Below, piece by piece: positions 32,080 to 40,773 of a stretch of DNA of 64,000 nt. Position 1 is the first letter of the stretch; every line of letters begins with the position of its first letter. Source of the stretch: Kitasatospora sp. MAA4. Lineage in GTDB: Bacteria; Actinomycetota; Actinomycetes; Streptomycetales; Streptomycetaceae. The position numbers were made by a program, and so were the translations under genes. The stretch is taken from positions 124,001 to 188,000 of the forward strand of contig NZ_JARZAI010000012.1 of the NCBI RefSeq assembly GCF_029893355.1. The letters run 5' to 3'. Below the pieces are notes generated by a model. It saw only the letters and a program-made list of their open reading frames with translations. It was not told where the DNA came from and did not search any database.

Positions 32080-32649
32080 CTAGGCAGAGAGTCGGGCCGG
32101 GGGCGCCGAGGAGGCCAGCAGGCGTTCGGCGATGGCTCGGGCCTGGCGGGCCGCGGCGCCGCCGCGTTCGCGCATGGCGGTGACGGTGGCGCCGTCCATC
32201 AGCAGGATGAACTGCTCGGCCAGCGCGCGGTGGTCGGGATACCCGGCCTCCTCGATCAGGCGGTCGAGGAGGTCCTTCACCTTGCCCTTGTGCTCGTTGG
32301 CCAGGCGGAAGATCTCGCCGTACGGGTCGGAGGCTTCGGCCATCGCGTTGATGAAGGCGCAGCCGCGGAAGTTCTCGGACTCGGCTGATTCCGCGAGTGC
32401 GTCGAAGACCGCGAGCGGGCCGCCGCCGTGGGCGGCCACCGTCTCCTCCAGCCAGGCGTGCCAGTGCGCGTCGCGTCGCTTCAGGACGGCGTGCACCAGT
32501 TCGTCCTTGCCGGCGAAGTGCCGATAGAAGGAGGCGCGTCCGACTCCGGTGACGGCCAGCAGCCGTTCCACGCCGACGGCCCGGATGCCCTCCGTGTAGA
32601 AGAGCTCTTCGGCGCCTTGGAGGAGTCGCTCGCGTGCGTCTGTCGGCAT
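32080..32649 (-). CDS. TetR-family repressor of the divergent MFS gene
   Basis: A 189-aa regulator with HTH ERLLAVTGVGRASFYRHFAG after DARERLLQGAEELFYTEGIR. The C-terminal domain is of the TetR_C type with RGCAFINAMAEASDP, the NemR/AcrR-like arrangement. It diverges from the MFS gene at 32781. Two 18-bp near-perfect palindromes in the gap (32681 and 32739) are its probable operators. It likely responds to a drug exported by that MFS protein. Confidence 0.85.
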   Translation of the reverse strand: MPTDARERLLQGAEELFYTEGIRAVGVERLLAVTGVGRASFYRHFAGKDELVHAVLKRRDAHWHAWLEETVAAHGGGPLAVFDALAESAESENFRGCAFINAMAEASDPYGEIFRLANEHKGKVKDLLDRLIEEAGYPDHRALAEQFILLMDGATVTAMRERGGAAARQARAIAERLLASSAPPARLSA

Positions 32650-32680
32650 GCGGCTCAGTGTAATGGACGCGGGCGCGAGT

Positions 32681-32698
32681 CGGAACCGATCGGTACCG
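32681..32698. promoter_or_regulatory. TetR operator copy 1
   Basis: CGGAACCGATCGGTACCG, an 18-bp dyad with one mismatch, 32 bp upstream of the TetR start. It shares its sequence with copy 2 at 32739. Confidence 0.65.
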
Positions 32699-32727
32699 TC
32701 CGTCAACTGGCAGCTGTCCAGATCCAC

Positions 32728-32757
32728 TTGACCCTCTTCGGTACCGACCGGTACCGT
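32728..32757 (+). promoter_or_regulatory. MFS promoter with TetR operator copy 2
   Basis: TTGACC (32728-32733), 18 bp, TACCGT (32752-32757). The dyad CGGTACCGACCGGTACCG (32739-32756) fills the spacer and the -10 box, so TetR binding should shut the promoter. Confidence 0.65.
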
Positions 32758-32780
32758 CCTGCGGAGAAGGATCTCGCCCG

Positions 32781-34049
32781 GTGACCACCGAGCGGACAGA
32801 GACGGGAATCCGGATGAGCGACAGCGACACCACCTCCCCGGGGCGCGGCTGGCGCGCACGCACCGCACTCCTGACGCTGGGCGCCTTCGCGGTGGGCACC
32901 GACGGGTTCGTCATCGTCGGGCTGCTCCCCGAGATGACGAAATCGCTGAAGATCAGCATGGCCGAAGCCGGCCAGCTGGTCAGCGTGTTCACCCTCGCGT
33001 ACGCGATCCTGTCGCCGGTCCTGGCCACGCTCACCAGCAAGTGGTCCCGGCGACGCGTCCTGGTGACCGCCCTCGTGCTGCTCGGCGCAGGAAACGCGAT
33101 CACCGCACTGGCCCAGTCGTACGGCCTGATCCTCGCCTCCCGCGTCCTCGCGGGGTCCGGCGCGGCGATGTTCGCGGCCAACGCCGTCGCGACGGCCGCG
33201 ACGCTGGCCGGCGCCAAGCGGCGCGGCAGCGCCATCGCCATGGTCACGGCCGGCTCGACGCTCGCACTCGTCCTGGGCGCCCCGCTGGGGACCTTCATCG
33301 GCAGCGCCTGGGGCTGGCAGGCGGCGATCTGGTTCGTCACCGCGGTGGCCGGCCTCGTCGCGGTGGCCATCGCCACCCTCCTGCCGAAGATCAAGCTCGA
33401 CCAGAGCATTACCCTGCGCCGGCGCCTGGCGCCGCTCACCGACCGGCGGGTGCTGAGGATCCTGGTCGTCACGGTGCTGGCCTTCGTCGCCATCTTCCTC
33501 CCCTTCACCTACATGGGTGCGGTCTTCGCCCCCGCCATCGGCGGTGACCAGGGCCGACTCGCCGTGCTGCTGCTGGTGTTCGGCATCGCCGCCACCGGAG
33601 GAAACCTGATGTCCGGCTCGCTGGCCGACCGGCGCGACCCGCGGCTCGTCGTCATCGGCGCGACCACCGGCATCGCCGTGGTCGTCCTGCTGATGCTCAC
33701 CGTCCGGGGGGAGTTCGCCTTGGTGGCCGTCCTGCAGGCGCTCAGCGGCGTGGTGTCCTTCTCGGTGATCGGCCCGCAGCAGCACCGCATCATCGGGTAC
33801 GCGCCCGAAGGAGGCGCCCCCCTGGTGACCTCGCTCAACACCTCCAGCGCCTACCTGGGGCAGTTCCTGTCCAGCGTCATCGGCGCGTCCCTGCTGGCCA
33901 CCGCCGGCTCCGCCGCCTACCTGCTGCCGGTCTCCGCCGCCTTCGCGCTGACCGCGGCCGCGCTCACCTGGTGGTCCAAGCGCTCCTCGAACCGGCACGA
34001 GGGGCAAACCGCCCGGGACGCCGGCACGGTGGCCGTACCGGTGAAGTGA
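32781..34049 (+). CDS. MFS drug-efflux transporter (DHA1 type)
   Basis: A 422-aa, 12-TM protein. TLGAFAVGTDGFVIVGLLPE in TM1 is the AraJ/SotB-like DHA1 signature, ATLTSKWSRRRVLVTALVLL the loop 2-3 motif, and GSTLALVLGAPLGTFIGSAW the motif C of antiporters. The GTG at 32781 has AAGGA upstream; an ATG 11 codons later is the alternative. It is controlled by the divergent TetR. The substrate is unknown. Confidence 0.8.
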   Translation: MTTERTETGIRMSDSDTTSPGRGWRARTALLTLGAFAVGTDGFVIVGLLPEMTKSLKISMAEAGQLVSVFTLAYAILSPVLATLTSKWSRRRVLVTALVLLGAGNAITALAQSYGLILASRVLAGSGAAMFAANAVATAATLAGAKRRGSAIAMVTAGSTLALVLGAPLGTFIGSAWGWQAAIWFVTAVAGLVAVAIATLLPKIKLDQSITLRRRLAPLTDRRVLRILVVTVLAFVAIFLPFTYMGAVFAPAIGGDQGRLAVLLLVFGIAATGGNLMSGSLADRRDPRLVVIGATTGIAVVVLLMLTVRGEFALVAVLQALSGVVSFSVIGPQQHRIIGYAPEGGAPLVTSLNTSSAYLGQFLSSVIGASLLATAGSAAYLLPVSAAFALTAAALTWWSKRSSNRHEGQTARDAGTVAVPVK

Positions 34050-34078
34050 CGACCTGCAAGGCAACAGGGGGAAATCGC

Positions 34079-34873
34079 GTGATCAGCACGGAAGCGCAGC
34101 ATGTCGACATCGACGGGATCCCCGTCGGCTACTACGTGCAGGGCCAGGGACCGGAGGTCGTCCTGCTGCACGGCGCCAGCGGCCACCCGGAGACGAGCTT
34201 TCCCAACCTGCTCGACGAGATGACGAAGAGTCGGCGGGTGATCGTGCCCGGCTACTCCGGCAGCAGCCTGACGCCGCTTCCCGAGGGGGAGTTGGACGTC
34301 GACCGGCTGGCCGACCAGGTGCTCGGGGTGGTGCGGGCGGCTGCGCACGGTCCGGTGGACCTGATCGGTTTCTCCACCGGCGCGGTCGTCGGCGCCGCCG
34401 CCGCGGCCCAGGAACCCGGGCTCGTCCGCCGGTTGATCCTCTGCGGCGGGTTCGCCCACTACGGCCACCCGTGGCAGCGCCTGTTCACCCGTACCTGGAA
34501 GCGTCTCGCGGAGCTGGATGCCAACACCTTCGCGGAGTTCACCCTCCTGCACGCGATCTCGGACGGCCACCTGGACACGCTCTCCTCGCGGGACCGCCTG
34601 ATGCTGCGGTCCGGGCTGATGCCCTCCCGCGGGATGGTCGCGCTGGTCGACCTCATCAGCCGGCTGGACATCAGCGAGAGCCTGCCGAAGATCACGTCTC
34701 CCACCCTCGTCATCGGCAACCGGCAGGACCAGTTGGTGCCGATCAGGTACGCACGGCAGTTCCACGAGGCGATTTCGGGAGCTGAGTACGCCGAACTCGA
34801 CTCCGGCCACCTGGCGGCGCTGGAGCGGCCGGAGGAGCTGGTCCAGCTGATCGAGGAGTTCCTGGATTCCTAG
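34079..34873 (+). CDS. Alpha/beta hydrolase
   Basis: A 264-aa alpha/beta-fold protein with oxyanion VVLLHGASGHPE, nucleophile elbow GFSTGAV (Ser), acid region PTLVIGNRQDQLVPI and the His in DSGHLAALERPEEL. It hydrolyses an unknown ester, lactone or epoxide in the cytosol. The GTG at 34079 follows AGGGGGAAA. It lies 29 bp after the MFS gene and may share its TetR control. Its end overlaps the convergent binding-protein gene by 4 bp. Confidence 0.8.
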   Translation: MISTEAQHVDIDGIPVGYYVQGQGPEVVLLHGASGHPETSFPNLLDEMTKSRRVIVPGYSGSSLTPLPEGELDVDRLADQVLGVVRAAAHGPVDLIGFSTGAVVGAAAAAQEPGLVRRLILCGGFAHYGHPWQRLFTRTWKRLAELDANTFAEFTLLHAISDGHLDTLSSRDRLMLRSGLMPSRGMVALVDLISRLDISESLPKITSPTLVIGNRQDQLVPIRYARQFHEAISGAEYAELDSGHLAALERPEELVQLIEEFLDS

Positions 34874-36237
34874 GGATGGTAGGGCAGTTGCGGGACGTCG
34901 AAGCAGTTGGTGTCCATGTCGGGCACCTGGGTGACCCACCCGGGACCGCCCGCCGGGGCGGCGTCCTGCCAGCGGGCCACGTTCAGGCAGGCGCGGGTCG
35001 GGCCGCTGGGACGGGGCTCGGGGGTGAAGTCGGCGGGGATCAGCAGCCCGTGCGCGTCGTAGGGCTGGGCGCGGTTCATGAACCGCTCCACGCAGGCCCG
35101 GGTCAGCGCCGCCCCGCACGAGTCCATCGCGTCGGTCAGCCACTGCGCGCCCGCCCAGCCCTCCAACTCCCAGGCCGACAGCAGCGGTTCGCGCTCCGGG
35201 TAGTACCGGTCCATGGCGCTGCGGAACTGCTGGACGGCGGGCAGACCGGTGTCCGCGTAGTTGCGGCTGGACGAGGTGGCCCACAGGACGCCGCGGCAGC
35301 CGGGCGCCGCCGCGTAGTCGCGGCCGACCGTCCGGGTCCAGTTCTGCACGTTGGTCACCTTGGCGGCGAGCCGCACCCCCGCCGCGTCCAGGGCCTGGCA
35401 GAGTCCGGTGTTGCCGCGGGTGTCCATCGCGTCGAAGACGATCTGGGTGCCGTCGGAGGCCATCGCGGTGGCCACCGCGGCGAACGCGGGCAGCGCCAGG
35501 TCCACCGTCTTCGTCAGCACGTGGTAGCCCTCGGCCGCCAGGCCCTGTTCGATCTGGTGCGCGTAACTCAGTGACTCCGCCTGGTTGTAGGCGACCACCG
35601 CGGCCCGCCGCACGCCCAGCCGCTGCTTGAAGAACCGGTAGACCTCGGTGCTGAGGAAGAGCGTCCCGTCCCAGCCGACCGAGCGGCCGTCGCGCGGGGC
35701 GTTGCTGCCGTAGATCCCGTACAGGTGCGGATACCGGTCGTACTCGGTGCCCAATGGTTGGCTGCCCACGTCCGGCACCGCCTTGCCGCTGACGTACGGG
35801 GCTCCCGCGTAGTCGAGCACGCTGCCGGCCGCGAAGGCGAAGACCTGGTCCTGGTCGATCAGCTTGTGCACGCAACTCTGGTTGCCCAGGCCGCTGCCGG
35901 AGTCGTCGCAGGTCACCACCTGCACCGTCCGCCCGTGCAGGCCGCCGGCCGCGTTCAGTGCCTGGAAGAACGCCAGCGCGCCGTAGCGGGGGCCGGAGAG
36001 CACCTCGGTGCCGAGCGGGCTGGTCAGCGAGGTGACGATGCCGATCTTGATCTGCCCCGGCGTCACCCCGGTGTCGCCGGCCGGGTTGCCCGCGGCGGCC
36101 GTCGGACCCGGCGCGGCGAAGTCGCTCTCCGGCAGCCGGGTGCCGCAGCCGGCGAGCGAGCCGGACAGCACCAGCAGGGTGGCCGCCAGCGCGGCGGCCA
36201 CCCTGCCGGTCCGTACCGGGATCAGCTGCTGCTGCAC
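34870..36237 (-). CDS. Branched-chain amino-acid-type ABC substrate-binding lipoprotein
   Basis: A 455-aa secreted lipoprotein. The N-terminal signal AAALAATLLVLSGSLAGCG has a lipobox with the acylated Cys. ITPGQ-like GVTPGQIKIGIVTSLTSPLG opens the periplasmic binding fold (Peripla_BP_6, LivJ-like), and VVTCDDSGSGLGNQSCVHKL follows. It would hand a ligand to the fused permease at 37463. The GTG at 36237 overlaps the lipoprotein gene upstream; it lacks a good ribosome site, so coupling is likely and the exact start is less sure. Confidence 0.8.
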   Translation of the reverse strand: MQQQLIPVRTGRVAAALAATLLVLSGSLAGCGTRLPESDFAAPGPTAAAGNPAGDTGVTPGQIKIGIVTSLTSPLGTEVLSGPRYGALAFFQALNAAGGLHGRTVQVVTCDDSGSGLGNQSCVHKLIDQDQVFAFAAGSVLDYAGAPYVSGKAVPDVGSQPLGTEYDRYPHLYGIYGSNAPRDGRSVGWDGTLFLSTEVYRFFKQRLGVRRAAVVAYNQAESLSYAHQIEQGLAAEGYHVLTKTVDLALPAFAAVATAMASDGTQIVFDAMDTRGNTGLCQALDAAGVRLAAKVTNVQNWTRTVGRDYAAAPGCRGVLWATSSSRNYADTGLPAVQQFRSAMDRYYPEREPLLSAWELEGWAGAQWLTDAMDSCGAALTRACVERFMNRAQPYDAHGLLIPADFTPEPRPSGPTRACLNVARWQDAAPAGGPGWVTQVPDMDTNCFDVPQLPYHP

Positions 36238-36851
36238 CCGGGCACCGCACTGGCCGCGGTGTTGCCGCTCTGCGCGACCAGCGCGCACAGCGAGGCCTGC
36301 GAGACCTTCCAGGTGCCGTTGTCCAGCACCGCCTGACCGGCCGCGTTCGGCTGCACCACCTGGCCCTGCAACGACAGGTTGTAGGTGACGATCGCCGTGT
36401 CGGCGGAGCTGAACTGGACGTTCGTCACCTGCGCGCTGATCTGCGAGATCCGCGGGTCGGCGGCGAAGGCCTGGAGCAGCGGCTGGAGTTGGTCGCCGTT
36501 CTGCAGCAGCGCGGCCTTGGCGCTGATCGGCGTGCTGGGGGAGAAGAAGTTCTGCCAGTTCTGGGTGACCTGGGCGGTGGCGGCGGCCACGTCCGCCGGG
36601 GCGCTGCCGGTGGCGGACGGCGAGGCCGCGGCGGACCCGGACGGCGTCGCCGACGCGCTGCTCGCGGACGGGGTCGGGGTGGTGCCGGCGCTGCTCTTCT
36701 TGCTGCTCGAACAGGACGCCACCAGCAGCAGCACCCCGAGCACGGCCGTCGCCGTCCGAAGGACCGCAAGGCGGCCGGACGGGTGAGGTCGCGGTTCTGC
36801 GGACGGGCGATCCGCCGGGTCGGCCGGCCGGGCGTTGGGCATGGTGCGCAT
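36222..36851 (-). CDS. Lipoprotein with Ser/Ala/Thr-rich linker
   Basis: A 209-aa predicted lipoprotein: VLRTATAVLGVLLLVASCSS with a lipobox, then a low-complexity Ser/Thr/Ala/Pro linker (about residues 55-95), then a compact domain (ATAQVTQNWQNFFSPSTPIS, FAADPRISQISAQVTNVQFS, NGTWKVSQASLCALVAQSG) resembling the NTF2-like folds of mycobacterial-type lipoproteins. The ATG at 36851 has GGAGA. It is in an operon with the binding protein and may assist ligand capture at the membrane. Confidence 0.7.
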   Translation of the reverse strand: MRTMPNARPADPADRPSAEPRPHPSGRLAVLRTATAVLGVLLLVASCSSSKKSSAGTTPTPSASSASATPSGSAAASPSATGSAPADVAAATAQVTQNWQNFFSPSTPISAKAALLQNGDQLQPLLQAFAADPRISQISAQVTNVQFSSADTAIVTYNLSLQGQVVQPNAAGQAVLDNGTWKVSQASLCALVAQSGNTAASAVPGCSSS

Positions 36852-36974
36852 GGGTTCTCCGCCTGGTGTCGCGCTGCGACCGGGTGTGACGCAGGTGACA
36901 CTATGAAGGCCGATCGGCCGCCTGCCCGCAACACGACGGCGGGCGAGCGGGTCGGCGCGGCGGAAAGGATCGTG

Positions 36975-37463
36975 ATGGACAGCTCGGGGCGCCCGGTCCG
37001 CATCCGCCGACTGCTCGCCGGCGCACCGTTCGGCTGGCTGCTGGCCCTGCTGGGCGGGGCGATGTGCGTGCTCGGCTGGTACGCCGTCTCGGGCGAGCGA
37101 CTGGCCGCCCGCCAGCTCCCCTACCTCGCCTCCGCCACCGCGCCGGGCGCCGCGCTGATCGTGGCGGGCGTGGTCTGGGCGGCGCTGCGCACCCCGGGCG
37201 CCCCGGCCACGGCCGCGGGACCTCTGCCGGACGAGCCGATCGCCGCCGACTGGGGGCCGTTCGAGAGCGACGGCGAGCCGGTGACGCCCGGCGGCGGCCT
37301 GGTCGCGGTGCCCGGCGGCACCCTCTGCCACCGTCCCGGCTGCCCGCTGGTGGCGGGCAAGCCGCAGGCCGTCGCGGTCGACGGCGCGGCGGTCCGGGCC
37401 CGCGGGTTGGCGCCGTGCCCGGTCTGCGAGCCGGACGTGCTGCCTGAGGGCGGCCCGCTCTGA
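36975..37463 (+). CDS. Small membrane protein with Cys-rich tail
   Basis: A 162-aa protein with two TM segments (FGWLLALLGGAMCVLGWYAV; PGAALIVAGVVWAAL). A soluble tail contains LCHRPGCPLVAGK and LAPCPVCEPDV, four Cys and a His that could bind a metal ion. The ATG at 36975 has AAAGGAT; an upstream ATG at 36903 is possible. It overlaps the permease start by 1 bp (TGATG), so it is a regular part of this ABC operon. No established function is known to me. Confidence 0.65.
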   Translation: MDSSGRPVRIRRLLAGAPFGWLLALLGGAMCVLGWYAVSGERLAARQLPYLASATAPGAALIVAGVVWAALRTPGAPATAAGPLPDEPIAADWGPFESDGEPVTPGGGLVAVPGGTLCHRPGCPLVAGKPQAVAVDGAAVRARGLAPCPVCEPDVLPEGGPL

Positions 37464-39310
37464 TGGCCGACCCCGGGCTGGCGATCGACTTCGCACTGGC
37501 CGGCGTGGCCGTCGGTGCCGCGGCCGCGCTCAGCGGGGTCGGGCTGGTGATCTGCTACCGACTGACCGGGGTGCTCAACCTGGCGCAGGGCGGCATCGCC
37601 GTCTTCGTCGCCTATCTGCTGCGCGAACTGGTGGTGGTGCGCGGCTGGCCGGTGGGCTGGGGCGCGGTGCTCTGCCTGCTGGTGGTGGCGCCCGGGCTCG
37701 GCGTGCTGCTCCAGCTGGCCGTGTTCGGACCGCTCCAGCGACGCCGGGCGGCGATCGGCGAGGTGGTGGTCGCCTGCGTCGGCGTCCTGGTGCTGCTGAT
37801 CGGCGCGGTCGCGGCGATCTGGGGCACCGCGCCGCTGGCCGACGTGCCGGCGCTGGTCCCGGCGCGGACCGTCACGCTGCCCGGCGGCCACCTGCTGCGG
37901 GTGGACGCGGTGGCCCAGCTCGGCACGGTGCTGGTGATCGCGGTGGCGCTCTGGGCGGTCGGGCGGTGGACCGGCTTCGGGGTCCGGGCCAGGGCGGTCT
38001 CCGCCGATCCCACCCTGGCCGAGCTGGCCGGGGTGAACGCGGGGCGGGTGGCCGCGGCCGGCTGGGCCTTCGGCTCCTTCACGGCCGGACTGGTGGGCGT
38101 GCTGCTGGCGCCCCTCGTGCTGCTCGACCCGTACGGGCTGCCGCTGCTGGTGATGGAGACCCTCGCGGTCGCGGTGGCGGCCCGGCTGCGCAGCCTGCCG
38201 ATCGCGGTGGCCGTCGGGCTCGCGCTGGGCATCGGCCAGTCCGAGCTGACCTGGCTGCACCCGGGCGGCACGCTGGGGCCGCTGCTGGACGCCGTGCAGT
38301 CCAACCTTTTCGCCGTCGCGCTGCTGGTGGCCGCCCTGGTGCCGTGGGGCTTCGTCGAGGGCTTCGCAGAGCAGGGGCTGCTGGGCGGCGGCGGGCTGCC
38401 GCAGCTCGGGCGGCCGCGCGGCGGTGGCGGGGGAGCGGCTTGGGGGGCTGCGGTCTGCGCGCTCGCGCTGCTCACCCCGCTGGCGCTGCGGGCGGGCGGG
38501 GTGCGGGCCGTGCTGACCGTGCCCGCGCTGGCGCTGATCCTGCTCTCGGTGGTGCTGGTGACCGGCGGCGGCGGGCTGGTCTCGCTGGGCCAGGGCTCCT
38601 TCGCGGGCCTGGGCGCGCTCGCCGCCGCGCTGCTCGCCTCCGGACGGGTGCCGGTGGGCGCGGCGCTGGTGGTCACCGTGCTCGGGCTGGCGGCGGCCGG
38701 GCTGCTGATCGGCCGTCCGGTGGTGCACCGGCGCGGCCTGGTGCTGGCCCTGGTGACCTTCGCGCTGGCGGTCGGGCTGAGCCGCTTCGTCTTCGAGCAG
38801 CCGTACGCGACTGCCGGGCTGACCGTGCTGCGGCCCGTCTTCCTGCGCGGCGACCACGCCTTCTACGCCGCCGAGTTGGCGGTCCTCGGGGTGGGTGCGC
38901 TGCTGGTGGCGGGGGTGCGGCGAGGGCGGCTCGGCCGGGCGCTGGTGGCGATGCGCGACCACGAGGCGGGCGCCTGGGCGGCGGGGGTGGCGGTGCCCCG
39001 GGTCAAGCTGCTGGTCTTCGGGCTGGGCGCTGGACTGGCGGGCGCGGGCGGGGTGCTGCTCGCGCTCAGCGGCGAGGCCTTCGACGCCTCGGTCTTCGAC
39101 CCGGTGCAGGGGCTGCTCTGGTTCGCGGCCGTGGTGGTGGCCGGGGTGGACAGCGCGGTGGGCGCGGTGCTGGCGGCGTTTGCCCTGGTGGGGCTGGACG
39201 CGGCGACTGTCCCGGGGATGTCGGCGGTGGTGGTGGGCGCCCTCGCGGCGGGGGCGGGGTGGCTGCCCGGCGGGCTCGCGGGGTGGGTCCGACGGGTGGC
39301 GGCGGGGTGA
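37463..39310 (+). CDS. Fused LivH-LivM ABC permease
   Basis: A 615-aa membrane protein combining both permease subunits. The first half (CYRLTGVLNLAQGGIAVFVA, near residue 30) is LivH-like; the second half (GGGLVSLGQGSFAGLGALAA, near residue 370) is LivM-like. About 16 hydrophobic segments are visible. Fusions of this kind occur in actinomycetes. It works with the two ATPases directly downstream, which overlap it and each other by 4 bp. It probably imports an amino acid, amide or urea-like compound. Confidence 0.85.
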   Translation: MADPGLAIDFALAGVAVGAAAALSGVGLVICYRLTGVLNLAQGGIAVFVAYLLRELVVVRGWPVGWGAVLCLLVVAPGLGVLLQLAVFGPLQRRRAAIGEVVVACVGVLVLLIGAVAAIWGTAPLADVPALVPARTVTLPGGHLLRVDAVAQLGTVLVIAVALWAVGRWTGFGVRARAVSADPTLAELAGVNAGRVAAAGWAFGSFTAGLVGVLLAPLVLLDPYGLPLLVMETLAVAVAARLRSLPIAVAVGLALGIGQSELTWLHPGGTLGPLLDAVQSNLFAVALLVAALVPWGFVEGFAEQGLLGGGGLPQLGRPRGGGGGAAWGAAVCALALLTPLALRAGGVRAVLTVPALALILLSVVLVTGGGGLVSLGQGSFAGLGALAAALLASGRVPVGAALVVTVLGLAAAGLLIGRPVVHRRGLVLALVTFALAVGLSRFVFEQPYATAGLTVLRPVFLRGDHAFYAAELAVLGVGALLVAGVRRGRLGRALVAMRDHEAGAWAAGVAVPRVKLLVFGLGAGLAGAGGVLLALSGEAFDASVFDPVQGLLWFAAVVVAGVDSAVGAVLAAFALVGLDAATVPGMSAVVVGALAAGAGWLPGGLAGWVRRVAAG

Positions 39311-40038
39311 GCGGGGAGGCGGCCGGTGCTGGGATGCTGGTCGGGCGCGGGGTGCTGCGGCGGCTCGGCGGCGTGGCGGTGGTGGACGGCGTGGACCTGG
39401 CGGTCCGTCCCGGGCGGGTCACCGCGCTGGTCGGCCCGAACGGCGCGGGCAAGAGCGTGCTGCTCGACTGCCTCAGCGGACTGGCCCGGCCCGACGGCGG
39501 GCGGATCCTGCTCGGCGACCGCGACATCACCCGGGCACCCTGCCACCGGCGGGCCCGGCTGGGCGTGGCGCGGACCTTCCAACAGGTGGCCGTCTTCCCC
39601 GAGTTGACGGTCGCGGAGAACGTCCAGGTCGGCGCCGAGCAGCGGCCCCGGCGGGCCGGCCGCCCGGGAGCGGTCCAGGACCGGGTGGCCGGCGCCCTGC
39701 GACTGCTCGGCCTGACCCTGCTCGCCCACCGACCGGCGGGCGACCTGCCGCTCGGGGTGCTCCGGCTGGTCGAGCTGGCCAGAGCGCTGGCCGGCTCACC
39801 GCGGGTGCTGCTGGTGGACGAGGTCTCGGTCGGCCTCGACGCGGGCCAGGTCGCCTGGGTCGCCCGGGTGCTGGCCCTGGTGGCCCGCGAGGGAGCGGGC
39901 GTGCTGCTGGTGGAGCACGACCTCGGGCTGGTCTCCCGGCTCGCCGAACTCGCCTACGTGCTGGACGGCGGCCGGGTGGTGACCACCGGTCCGATCGAGC
40001 GGGTGCTCGCCGACCAGAGGGTCCGGCGGCTCTGGTGA
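39307..40038 (+). CDS. ABC transporter ATPase, LivG-like
   Basis: A 243-aa ATPase. Walker A GPNGAGKS, Q-loop in ARTFQQVAVFPELTV, Walker B VLLVDEVSVGLD and the H-loop VLLVEHDLGLV are intact. The usual LSGGQ signature reads LPLGV here (AGDLPLGVLRLVELARALAG), which is degenerate. The GTG start overlaps the permease stop. It pairs with the LivF-like ATPase that follows. Confidence 0.8.
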   Translation: MSGEAAGAGMLVGRGVLRRLGGVAVVDGVDLAVRPGRVTALVGPNGAGKSVLLDCLSGLARPDGGRILLGDRDITRAPCHRRARLGVARTFQQVAVFPELTVAENVQVGAEQRPRRAGRPGAVQDRVAGALRLLGLTLLAHRPAGDLPLGVLRLVELARALAGSPRVLLVDEVSVGLDAGQVAWVARVLALVAREGAGVLLVEHDLGLVSRLAELAYVLDGGRVVTTGPIERVLADQRVRRLW

Positions 40039-40700
40039 GCGCTCCGACGGGCGGCCTGGCCGCCGAACTGCGCGGCGTCCGAGTCCGCTACGGTCGGGTC
40101 GACCGGCTGCACGGGGTGGACGTGCGCTGCCCGAACGGGCGGGTCGGCTTCCTGGTCGGCCGCAACGGTTCCGGCCGCTCCACGGTGCTGGCGACCCTGG
40201 CCGGCCTGGCCCGCCCGTACCAGGGCCGGGTCACCGTGGCCGGACGCGACGTCACCGCACTGGCCGCCCACCGCCGGGCCGCGCTCGGGGTGGTGCTGGT
40301 CCCGGCCCGCCGGGCGGTCTTCTCGACCCTGACGGTGGCCGAGACCCTCAGCCTCTCCGGCCCGCCCGAGCACGCGGCGGCCCGATTTCCGGAACTGACC
40401 GCACTGTTCGCCCGCCGGTGCACCGAACTCTCCGGCGGCCAGCAGCAGTTGGTCGCCCTCGCTCGGGCCCTGCTGGCCGACCCTTCGCTCCTCCTGCTCG
40501 ACGAACCCGAACGCGGCCTGGCCCCCACCGTGGTGACCCGCCTACGCCACCTCCTCACCGACCGCGCCAAGGCCGGCCACGCCGTCCTGCTGACCGCCCG
40601 CACCCTGCCCCCCTGGGCCCCGGACGACGCCCTGGTCCACGTCCTGGAGCGCGGCCGCCTGGTCTGGCTCGGCGAGGCGGGCGAACTGCGCCAGGGCTGA
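40035..40700 (+). CDS. ABC transporter ATPase, LivF-like, with altered Walker A
   Basis: A 221-aa ATPase. Walker A reads GRNGSGRST, with Arg where the catalytic Lys belongs. The signature ELSGGQQQLVALARALL and Walker B LLLLDEPERGL are good, but the H-loop region reads LLTARTLPPWAPDD without the usual His. So the LivG-like partner has a poor signature but good Walker A, and this one has the reverse. In the heterodimer that could leave one working ATP site, made of the LivG Walker A with the LivF signature. The GTG overlaps the previous stop. Confidence 0.75.
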   Translation: MSAPTGGLAAELRGVRVRYGRVDRLHGVDVRCPNGRVGFLVGRNGSGRSTVLATLAGLARPYQGRVTVAGRDVTALAAHRRAALGVVLVPARRAVFSTLTVAETLSLSGPPEHAAARFPELTALFARRCTELSGGQQQLVALARALLADPSLLLLDEPERGLAPTVVTRLRHLLTDRAKAGHAVLLTARTLPPWAPDDALVHVLERGRLVWLGEAGELRQG

Positions 40701-40714
40701 ACTGCGCCAGGGCT
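40683..40714 (+). repeat. 16-bp tandem duplication across the LivF stop
   Basis: GAACTGCGCCAGGGCT at 40683-40698 is repeated exactly at 40699-40714. The first copy encodes the C-terminus and the stop straddles the junction. Confidence 0.85.
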
Positions 40715-40773
40715 GAACCGCGGCCGGCGAAACCCGCATGCGGAGGCTCGGGTGGGTCTGGGAGCATGCCCGG

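Noticed and set aside
36853..37496. Extension of the minus-strand lipoprotein frame upstream of 36851
   Set aside because: The extra residues are antisense to the Cys-rich membrane protein; ATG 36851 has GGAGA and a proper lipoprotein signal follows.
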